In this document: in pieces, positions 1-6,500 of the stretch
Layout of the letters: every line of letters begins with the position of its first letter
Numbering within the stretch: the first letter of the stretch is position 1
Translations under genes and position numbers: made by a program
The notes under the pieces: model-generated
The model's database searches: none
Seen by the model: only the letters and a program-made list of their open reading frames with translations
Told to the model about the DNA's origin: nothing
NCBI GenBank assembly: GCA_018971405.1
Contig: JAGXAX010000074.1
Coordinates: 1-7,267, forward strand
Direction of reading: 5' to 3'
Length of the DNA: 7,267 nt
DNA from: Alphaproteobacteria bacterium
GTDB lineage: Bacteria > Pseudomonadota > Alphaproteobacteria > Micavibrionales > UBA2020

Positions 1-484
1 CCGCCGCCGCACGGAACGTATCCCCCGCCGCGAGCATGACGTTTTTTCCCCCGGCCTTGAGGTGATGCGCGAGCTTGCCGATGGTCGTGGTCTTGCCGGT
101 GCCGTTGACACCGACCATGAGGATCACGAACGGTTTGGTGGAAGCCGTATCGAGCGGTTTTTCGACGGGCTTCAGAATGTTCTCGATTTCATCGGCCAGC
201 GCCTGTCTAATTTCATCCGGCGAGATTTCTTTATCAAAACGGTTTTTGCCGACCGCCGCCGCGAGTTTTGCCGCCGTCGCGGGGCCGAGGTCAGCTGTGA
301 TCAGCAGTTCTTCCAGTTGCTCCAGCGTTCCCGCGTCGAGCTTCTTCTTGGTGAAGATGTCTGAAATGCCAGTGGAAATCTTCCCCGACGATTTGCTCAA
401 CCCCTCGCTCAGCTTTTTGAAGAAGCCTTTTTTTTCTTCCGACGGCTTCGCTATCTCTTCTTTTTTCTTCCAGAAACCGATCAT
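1..484 (-). CDS. ftsY: FtsY, signal recognition particle receptor GTPase (3' end cut by window edge)
   Basis: FtsY is the membrane-associated receptor that docks the SRP-ribosome complex and, with Ffh, hands nascent membrane proteins to the Sec translocon. The first 161 residues are visible. Residues 1-30 are short, lysine-rich and amphipathic ([10 protein letters not shown], then [10 protein letters not shown]), which fits a membrane-binding helix; there is no long acidic A domain. Residues about 40-110 match the helical N domain ([24 protein letters not shown]). The G domain starts near 117 with the G1 P-loop GVNGTGKT at 124-131, followed by TTIGKLA and the family signature [10 protein letters not shown] at 151-160. 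The remaining GTPase motifs lie beyond base 1. The ATG overlaps the mtaB stop as ATGA, so translation is probably coupled. The identification is firm; only the C-terminal half is unseen. Confidence 0.97.
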   Translation of the reverse strand, partial: MIGFWKKKEEIAKPSEEKKGFFKKLSEGLSKSSGKISTGISDIFTKKKLDAGTLEQLEELLITADLGPATAAKLAAAVGKNRFDKEISPDEIRQALADEIENILKPVEKPLDTASTKPFVILMVGVNGTGKTTTIGKLAHHLKAGGKNVMLAAGDTFRAAA

Positions 485-1776
485 GCCGCCACGCGTCCTT
501 TAATCACTTCGCCTTCGATATCGTCCAGTTCCGCCATCACGATCTGCCCCAGCGGCATCTGCTTATCCAGCCGGACTTCGCTGAAATATTCCGTGCGGCT
601 CACCTTATTCCTTTCAACGAGGACGGGCAACGTTTTCCCGACGAGACCGGAGAGATGATTTTTCACATGTTCTACGCCCAATTCGCGGAGCAGGCGCGCA
701 CGTTCCTTCCGCACATCGCCCGCCACTTGCGGCATGCGCGCCGCGGGTGTGCCGATGCGCGCCGAATACGGGAAGACATGCAAAAACGTCACGCCGCAAT
801 CCTTCAGCGCATTATAAGTGTTTTGGAACATTTCGCCGGTTTCGGTCGGGAAGCCCGCGATAATGTCCGCGCCGAAAACGATATCAGGCCGCAAACTCCG
901 CGCCTTCTCGCAAACCTCATATAAGTCTTTGCGCAAATGGCGGCGTTTCATGCGCTTCAAGACCATATCGTCGCCCGCCTGCATGCTGAGGTGCAGATGC
1001 GGCATCATGCGCGCATCTTCCGCGATCAGCCGCCACAAATCATCATCGATCTCCACGGGATCGAGCGACGAAAGGCGCAGCCGTTTGATCTCCGGCACAA
1101 GGCCGAGCAAACGGCGCACCATCTGCCCCAGCGACGGCTGCCCCGGCAGATCCGCGCCGTATGACGTGATATCTACGCCGGTCAGCACAATCTCGTTATA
1201 CCCGCCCGCGACAAGCTTTCTCACCTGCTCGACAATCTCGCCCATCGCGACCGAACGTGAATTGCCGCGTCCGTATGGGATAATACAAAAAGTACAGCGG
1301 TGGTCGCAGCCGTTCTGCACCTGCACGAAGGCGCGGGCGTGATGGTCGAACCCCGCGATCATATGGCCCGCCGTGTCGCGCACCTGCATGATATCGTTCA
1401 CCCGCACGCGTTCGGTCAGCGCCGGATTCCATGCTTCCGGTTTCAGCTTTATATCGTTGCCGATCACCTGATCGACTTCATCCATGGAGGCGAAACTCTC
1501 CGTATGCACCTGCGCCGCGCAGCCGGTGACGATGATTTTGGCATCGGGATTTTCACGCCGCGCCTTGCGGACGGCCTGTCTTGCCTGACGCTCCGCCTCG
1601 CCCGTCACCGCGCAAGTATTGATGATCACCGCGTTTTCCAGCCCGGCGTTTTTGGCGTGGGTTTTCATCACCTCGGACTCATAGGTGTTCAGCCGGCAGC
1701 CGAAGGTGATGATCTTCAGCCCGTTTGCAACCGCTTCTTCGCGCGGAGGCAGGACGTCTTCAGGGTTATCAGACAC
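481..1776 (-). CDS. mtaB: MtaB, tRNA (N6-threonylcarbamoyladenosine(37)-C2)-methylthiotransferase
   Basis: A radical-SAM methylthiotransferase that converts t6A37 to ms2t6A37 in tRNAs reading ANN codons, supporting accurate decoding. With the chosen GTG start it has 431 residues, a usual length. The N-terminal MTTase domain carries three cluster-binding cysteines: C27 (FGCRLN), C55 ([14 protein letters not shown]) and C86 (VTGCAAQ). The radical-SAM motif CDHRCTFC gives C157, C161 and C164, followed by [15 protein letters not shown] domain occupies roughly the last 55 residues ([10 protein letters not shown] to the end). The FGCRLN and PYGRGNSRS forms fit MtaB better than MiaB or RimO. GTG at 1776 is preferred because GGGGGGA precedes it by 5 bases and it makes an 8-base overlap with the dapF stop. 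An in-frame ATG at 1806 would add 10 residues (MRSKCIGGKS) but has no Shine-Dalgarno and a deeper overlap. The stop overlaps the ftsY start. Confidence 0.95.
   Translation of the reverse strand: MSDNPEDVLPPREEAVANGLKIITFGCRLNTYESEVMKTHAKNAGLENAVIINTCAVTGEAERQARQAVRKARRENPDAKIIVTGCAAQVHTESFASMDEVDQVIGNDIKLKPEAWNPALTERVRVNDIMQVRDTAGHMIAGFDHHARAFVQVQNGCDHRCTFCIIPYGRGNSRSVAMGEIVEQVRKLVAGGYNEIVLTGVDITSYGADLPGQPSLGQMVRRLLGLVPEIKRLRLSSLDPVEIDDDLWRLIAEDARMMPHLHLSMQAGDDMVLKRMKRRHLRKDLYEVCEKARSLRPDIVFGADIIAGFPTETGEMFQNTYNALKDCGVTFLHVFPYSARIGTPAARMPQVAGDVRKERARLLRELGVEHVKNHLSGLVGKTLPVLVERNKVSRTEYFSEVRLDKQMPLGQIVMAELDDIEGEVIKGRVAA
496..501 (-). promoter_or_regulatory. Likely ribosome binding site of ftsY
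   Basis: The minus strand reads AAAGGA here, inside the 3' end of mtaB, 11 bases before the ftsY ATG at 484. The spacing is slightly long, but the ATGA overlap with the mtaB stop would let terminating ribosomes restart at this start codon. Confidence 0.5.
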
Positions 1777-2587
1777 TGACTTCCCCCCGATACACTTCGA
1801 CCGCATCGCCGGTCATGAGCACATGTCCGTCGCTTTCACGCCATTCAATCTCCAGCGCGCCGCCGTCGAGGATGACGGTCACTTTACGCTCCGTCAGTCC
1901 GCGCCGCACCCCTGCTACCGCCGTGGCGCAAGCGCCTGTGCCGCAGGCCTGCGTTATCCCTGCGCCGCGCTCCCAGACCCGCATGCGGATTTCGGTCGGC
2001 GAAATGACCTGCGCGACCTCGACATTTGTACGCTCCGGAAATAATGGGTGGTGCTCGATCCTTGGCCCCAGGGTTTCCAGCGGCACATGGATGGCGTCTT
2101 CAACGAAAAACACGGCGTGCGGGTTGCCCATGCCGACGGCGACGGGCTGTTTCAGACCCCCCTCACTAATTGGCAGAAAATCTGTTTTATTTTCATTGGT
2201 TAATGGTATTTCCCGCCATTTCAAATGAGCTTCACCCATGTCTACGCAAATTTTGTCTCCGGCATATTTTGCGGCGAGTTTTGCAGCTATTGTTTCCAGA
2301 ACAACGACTGACTTCCCAAGCTCCGCCATCAACAGCTTGCCGATGCAGCGCGTGGCATTGCCACAGGCGCCAACTTCGCTGCCATCAGCATTGTAAATCC
2401 TTAAAAAAGCGTCCGTTTCCGGCGATCTGGGCAGATCGATAATCACCATCTGGTCAAAGCCGATGCCCGTGTGGCGGTCTGCGAGCGCCTGAATCCGCAC
2501 GGACGTAAGACGGATTTCCTCCCGCCGCCCATCGAAAATGGCAAAATCGTTGCCCAGTCCGTGCATTTTTATGAACGCTTTTTTCAT
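1769..2587 (-). CDS. dapF: DapF, diaminopimelate epimerase
   Basis: A cytoplasmic, PLP-independent epimerase that converts LL- to meso-diaminopimelate, the last intermediate before lysine and a cross-linking residue of peptidoglycan. The protein is 272 residues, the normal family length. The N-terminal half opens with KMHGLGNDFAIFDGR and carries the first catalytic cysteine, C75, in GACGNATRC. The C-terminal half carries GNPHAVFFVED near 154-164 and the second catalytic cysteine, C215, in ITQACGTGACA. Both acid/base cysteines and their glycine-rich loops are intact, so the enzyme should be active. The start at 2587 gives the usual N-terminus; its Shine-Dalgarno is weak (AGAATTCCT before ATG). 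It heads the dapF-mtaB-ftsY operon. The middle of the gene (about 2160-2440) is visibly more AT-rich than its neighbours, with no break in the family motifs. Confidence 0.98.
   Translation of the reverse strand: MKKAFIKMHGLGNDFAIFDGRREEIRLTSVRIQALADRHTGIGFDQMVIIDLPRSPETDAFLRIYNADGSEVGACGNATRCIGKLLMAELGKSVVVLETIAAKLAAKYAGDKICVDMGEAHLKWREIPLTNENKTDFLPISEGGLKQPVAVGMGNPHAVFFVEDAIHVPLETLGPRIEHHPLFPERTNVEVAQVISPTEIRMRVWERGAGITQACGTGACATAVAGVRRGLTERKVTVILDGGALEIEWRESDGHVLMTGDAVEVYRGEVSV
1782..1788 (-). promoter_or_regulatory. Ribosome binding site deciding the mtaB GTG start
   Basis: The minus strand reads GGGGGGA five bases upstream of GTG at 1776-1774, within the last codons of dapF. No comparable purine-rich sequence precedes the alternative ATG at 1806 (upstream bases GACCGGCG), so this site favours the shorter protein. 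Confidence 0.6.
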
Positions 2588-2613
2588 AGGAATTCTATAA
2601 ACCCATTTCTTTT

Positions 2614-2642
2614 TTTATACAATCTCTTAAGCGTAATGTTTC
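2614..2642 (-). promoter_or_regulatory. Candidate promoter for the dapF-mtaB-ftsY operon (weak)
   Basis: On the minus strand TATAAA (2619-2614) could be a -10 element. A poor -35 (GAAACA, 2642-2637) lies 17 bases upstream, inside the parS-like palindrome. The start site would be near 2607, leaving a leader of about 20 bases. Only three of six -35 bases match the consensus, so this is tentative; if real, a protein bound to the palindrome would sit on the promoter. Confidence 0.3.
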
Positions 2643-2654
2643 ACATGAAACATT
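2635..2654. promoter_or_regulatory. parS-like palindrome (candidate ParB binding site or operator)
   Basis: The 20 bases form a perfect 9-bp inverted repeat, AATGTTTCA and TGAAACATT, around a CA centre. The inner 16-mer at 2637-2652 reads TGTTTCACATGAAACA, which differs from the well-known bacterial parS consensus TGTTTCACGTGAAACA only at the ninth base (A for G). parS is bound by ParB, which nucleates the partition complex and loads SMC; smc begins about 940 bp to the right. The mismatch falls in the normally invariant central CG, so affinity may be reduced. The alternative is an operator for an unknown dimeric regulator of dapF or of the divergent gene. Confidence 0.5.
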
Positions 2655-2659
2655 TACTG

Positions 2660-2712
2660 AAAAGATAAAAATATGTCCATAAGTCATTAACTTATGTTGA
2701 TTTTTATCTTTT
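2660..2712. repeat. Nested 53-bp dyad symmetry, AT-rich
   Basis: The outer arms are a perfect 13-bp inverted repeat: AAAAGATAAAAAT at 2660-2672 and ATTTTTATCTTTT at 2700-2712. Inside lies a second perfect 7-bp inverted repeat, CATAAGT (2678-2684) and ACTTATG (2690-2696), around the 5-base loop CATTA. The two stems are separated by small unpaired stretches of 5 and 3 bases. The structure lacks a GC-rich stem, so it is not a normal intrinsic terminator. It overlaps the -35 box of the rightward promoter. It may be a regulator site, a cruciform-prone element or a leader RNA hairpin; no function is established. Confidence 0.6.
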
Positions 2713-2726
2713 TGAAAGTCTATAAT
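2697..2726 (+). promoter_or_regulatory. Sigma70-type promoter for the DsbA-family gene and smc
   Basis: A perfect -10 hexamer TATAAT (2721-2726) lies 18 bases after a 4-of-6 -35 hexamer TTGATT (2697-2702). The predicted start is near 2733, giving a leader of about 43 bases before the ATG at 2776. The -35 box lies at the edge of the right arm of the dyad, so a protein or structure there could affect it. This is the only strong promoter-like sequence seen upstream of dsbA-smc. Confidence 0.65.
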
Positions 2727-2761
2727 CGCCACAGATTCTAAACAAAAAATGATTGAAAGCG

Positions 2762-2767
2762 AAGGGA
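2762..2767 (+). promoter_or_regulatory. Ribosome binding site deciding the DsbA-family start
   Basis: AAGGGA ends 8 bases before the ATG at 2776. The upstream in-frame ATG at 2749 has no Shine-Dalgarno and would put MIESEGTTT in front of the signal peptide, so 2776 is the better start. Confidence 0.7.
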
Positions 2768-2775
2768 CAACCACC

Positions 2776-3588
2776 ATGTTGAACACCGCCAAGCGTCTGG
2801 CTATTTTTGTGAATGCTCTTGTTATTTTGAGCGCATTATTTCTGTTAAAACCCTCTTTCGCGCAGGCCGCGACGGCCGCTTCCGCGCCCGCGGCAAAACC
2901 CGCCGCCACGGCAACAGCGGCGGCTCCTGCCGCAACCCCCGCAACAACGGCGACCCCGCAGGAAACAAAAATCCCCGTCGGCAGCAACCTCCTCGCCGCG
3001 CCGCAAAGTCTCGGGCTGGACGTCACTGCGGCCATGAAGGACCGCGTCCTCGGCGACCCGAACGCGCCCGTCACCATCATCGAATACGCCTCCCTCACCT
3101 GCCCGCACTGCGCGCACTTCGACACGGAGATCCTGCCGCAGGTCAAAAAGCAACTGCTCGACACCGGCAAGGCCAAGCTGATCTACCGCGATTTCCCGCT
3201 CGACAACTTCGCCCTCAAGGCGGCGATGATGGCGCGCTGCGTTTCGCCGCTCAAATATTTCGACATGATTGACGTGCTCTTCACCAATCAGGAGCGCTGG
3301 ATTAAAGCCAAGGATCCGATGGCGGCGCTGGCCCAACTCGGCAGCCTGGCGGGCATGGACGCAAGCCAGTTCAAGGCCTGCACGGAAAACGCGGACCTGC
3401 AGACGGACATCGTGACGAACATGAAGCAGGCGGAACGCGTCTACAAGGTCAACTCCACGCCGACTTTCGTGTTCAACGACGGCGCCGCCCAGTTCGCCGG
3501 CGCCTATCCCGTGACGAAATTCGAGGAAGTCGTCGCCAGCCTCACCAAAGCGGGGCAGCAGGGCGCGGCCAAGCAAGGGGGAAAATAA
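2776..3588 (+). CDS. Exported DsbA-family thiol-disulfide oxidoreductase
   Basis: A 270-residue periplasmic protein of the DsbA/thioredoxin fold, expected to form or reshuffle disulfides in exported proteins. Residues 1-31 are a clear Sec signal peptide: positive start (MLNTAKR), hydrophobic core, and a predicted cut after AQA at 31. A low-complexity Ala/Pro/Thr linker follows to about residue 62. The catalytic domain starts near 92 (LGDPNAPVTIIEYASLTCPHC). The redox motif is CPHC at 109-112, the classic DsbA motif, and the cis-proline loop is NSTPTF with P229. Two more cysteines (C155, C202) lie in the helical insertion. The short Gly/Lys/Gln tail looks disordered. smc starts 6 bp after the stop, so the two are probably cotranscribed; a DsbA-like gene before smc recurs in alphaproteobacteria. 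I give no symbol because canonical DsbA cannot be told from a DsbA-like paralogue here, and its partner (DsbB or other) is not visible. Confidence 0.92.
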   Translation: MLNTAKRLAIFVNALVILSALFLLKPSFAQAATAASAPAAKPAATATAAAPAATPATTATPQETKIPVGSNLLAAPQSLGLDVTAAMKDRVLGDPNAPVTIIEYASLTCPHCAHFDTEILPQVKKQLLDTGKAKLIYRDFPLDNFALKAAMMARCVSPLKYFDMIDVLFTNQERWIKAKDPMAALAQLGSLAGMDASQFKACTENADLQTDIVTNMKQAERVYKVNSTPTFVFNDGAAQFAGAYPVTKFEEVVASLTKAGQQGAAKQGGK

Positions 3589-3594
3589 GCGCCC

Positions 3595-6500
3595 ATGGTT
3601 CAGTTTAACAGGCTCAGGCTCACAGGCTTCAAATCCTTCGTCGAGCATACGGAACTCGAAATCGGCAAGGGCCTCACCGGTATCATCGGCCCGAACGGCT
3701 GCGGCAAGTCGAACATCGTCGAGGCGATCCGCTGGGCGATGGGCGAAAACTCGCCCAAGCGCATGCGCTCCGGCGACATGGACGACGTGATCTTCGCCGG
3801 CACCGAGCGCCGCCCCGCCCGCAACACGGCGGAAGTCACGCTGCTGCTGGACAATTCCGACCGCACCGCCCCCGCAGAACTGAACGATTCCGACGAACTT
3901 GAAATCTCCCGCAAGATCGAGCGCGACGTCGGCTCCACCTATAAGGTGAACGGCAAGAACGTCCGCATGCGCGACGTGCAGCTGCTGTTCGCGGATTCGT
4001 CGGTCGGCGCGCATTCGCCCGCGCTGGTGAGCCAGGGCCGCGTTTCGGACATGATCAACGCCAAGCCGACCCAGCGCCGCATGGTGCTGGAGGAAGCGGC
4101 GGGCATCTCCGGTCTGCACGCACGCCGCCACGAGGCGGAACTGAAGCTCCGCGCCGCGGAAACCAACCTCACCCGCGTCGAGGATGTTCTCGGCTCCATG
4201 AACGTGCAGCTTGAATCCCTGAAGAAGCAGGCGCGTCAGGCCTCTCGCTACCGCAATCTCAGCGGGCACATCCAGACGGCCGAAGGCGGCCTGCTCTATC
4301 TCCGCTGGACGGAAAGCGCGACCGCCGTCGCCGCCGCCCTCGCCGCGTTCGAGGAAGCTGAAAACATCGTCCGCGAAAAGACCCTCTCCGTTACCGAGCT
4401 GACCACGAAACAGACGGAAGCCGCCGCGCAACTCCCCGACCTGCGGCAATCGGAGGCGGAATCCGCCGCCGGCCTGCAGCGCCTGAAACTCGCCTACGGC
4501 TCGCTGGAAGGCGAAGAGCGTCAGGTGGAGGAAGAGCGCGCCAAGTCCGAACAGATGATCGGCCAGTACAATGCCGACGTCGCGCACGAAACGGCGCAAA
4601 AAACCGAAGCCGGGCAGACCATCGAGCGCCTCGCGATTGAAAATGCCGAGCTGACCGCCGCCGCCCTGCAACAGGCTGATGCCGAGGAAGAAGCCCGCCT
4701 GCTTGCCGAAGAGCAGCAGCGGGCCGTCGAAAAGATCGAATTCGCGCTCACGGAGCTGACAGAAGAGACGGCGGCGCAGGAAGCGGAACGCGCGGCGGCC
4801 GAGCGGCGGATCGCCGACCTCGCCCGCCGCCACGAACAGCTGGAGCAGCGCAAAACCCGCTTCGAGGCGGAGCATGCGGAACTGATCGCCAATACGCCCG
4901 CCAAGACCGAACTGGACGAGATCACCGCCGGTCTGACCTTCGCCGAAGAGGAAACGCAGAAGGCCGCCGGCGAGATCGAAAACACGGAGAGCGCCCGCGG
5001 CATCGTCGAAACGGCGCTGCAGGAAGCGACCGAAAGGTTTCAGGAAGCGCAAAAGACCGCGGGCCAACTGAACGCCGAGGCGGAAGCCCTGCGCCGCGTC
5101 CTGCGCACCGAACAAACCGATTTCGAGCCGGTGCTTGACAAGCTGACTGTTGAATCCGGTCTCGAACGCGCGCTGGCCGTCGCACTCGGCGACGATCTGC
5201 AGGCCGCGCTGGACGGTTCCGCGCCGATTTACTGGCGCGACCTGCCGGACTTCGCGTCCGCGACCGCCCTGCCCGCCGCCGCCAAACCGCTGTCGCAATG
5301 CGTCACCGGCCCGCATGCGCTGGGCCGCACGCTGTCGCAAATCGGCATCGTCGAAAATGCCGCGATCGCGGAACAACTGATGGCGGAGTTGCAGCCCGGC
5401 CAGTGCCTCGTCACCGCCGATGGCGGCGCATGGCGCTGGGACGGCCTTGTCGTTTCGCCGAACGCCGATAACGCCGCCGCTATCCGCCTGCAACAGAAAA
5501 ACCGCCTCGCGGAACTGGAAACGGAAATCGCCGCGGCGGAGGAACAACTGCAGACCGCCCGCTTCGCGCATGACGGCGTGCGCGAAGAACGTGCGCGCGT
5601 CACAGAGCGCGTCAACGCGGCGCGTCAGGCCGCGCGCGAGGCGGGAGATCGCTTGAACACGCTCCGCCGCCGCCACGCGCAGCTGACGAACCAGTTGTCC
5701 GAAGTCACGGCGCGTCTCGCCGGCCTCACGACGTCCATTGAAAACGCCGCGCAGGAAATCGACGTGCTCGCGACGCAAATCGCCGAAGCGCGGGAAGCCT
5801 TCGCCGCCCTGCCCGACACGGCGGAAAGCCGCGAAAAGATCGCCGCGATGAAAACGGATCTCGGCGCGCAGCGCCAGACGCTCGTCGAACGCCAGACCAC
5901 GCACGCGGAAATCCGCCGCGCGGGTGAAAACCGCGCCCGCCGCATGGAACAGGTCAACCGCGACATGGCCGATTGGAACGCCCGCGTCGAACGCATCGCC
6001 GGTCGTCTCGCCGAGCTGCAGGCCCGCATCCGCGCCGCGGAAGAGACCTTAGGCCAGCTCGCCGAGCGTCCCGCGCAGATCGCGCAGGAAAAGCAGGCGC
6101 TGATGACGCACATCACCGCCGCCGAAGAGAAACGCCGGGCGGCGGCGGACGCTCTTGTCTCCGCCGAGAACATCGCCAATGAAGCGCAGCGCGAGCTTCG
6201 CATCGCGGACAGCGCTCTCTCCGACGCGCGCGAAGCGCGGGCGATGGCGCAGGCGGGCGTCAACACCTCGCAGCACACGCAAAGCGGCTTCGAGGCGCAG
6301 ATACAGGAAAAATTCGCCTGCGCGCCGGAGCAAATGGTGACGAAGCTGGAGCTCGCCGTCGCCGAACTCCCCGCCATCCACGAACTGCACGACAAGCTCG
6401 AACGCCTGATCCGCGAACGCGACAACATGGGGCCGGTGAACCTCCGCGCCGAGGTCGAGAGCCAGGAAATCACCGACCAGATGACCGGCATGCAGACCGA

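Noticed and set aside
75..503. A plus-strand frame of 142 codons opposite ftsY, rich in Ser and Phe.
   Set aside because: Antisense shadow; the minus strand gives a clear FtsY N and G domain over the same bases.
2660..2712. The dyad considered as an intrinsic terminator.
   Set aside because: The stem is AT-only apart from one pair in the outer arm, with no GC-rich core, and it lies between divergent genes where no transcript should end.
2712..2759. TTGAAAG occurs twice (2712-2718 and 2753-2759) around the rightward -10 box.
   Set aside because: A 7-bp direct repeat in AT-rich DNA is not significant and its 41-bp spacing matches no known site type.
2749..2775. An earlier in-frame ATG for the DsbA-family protein, adding 9 residues.
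   Set aside because: No Shine-Dalgarno precedes it, while AAGGGA is well placed for the ATG at 2776; the extension would also put acidic residues before the signal peptide.
2595..3176. A minus-strand frame of 193 codons running from the DsbA-family gene into the intergenic region.
   Set aside because: It overlaps the signal peptide and linker codons antisense, has no motif, and crosses the promoter and palindromes.
2845..5904. A 1019-codon open frame on the minus strand, antisense to the DsbA-family gene and smc.
   Set aside because: It is the shadow of GC-rich, strongly third-position-biased coding on the other strand. It has no recognisable domain, is an Arg/Gly/Phe/Leu-rich mirror of the coiled-coil codons, and the plus strand encodes proteins with all family motifs intact.
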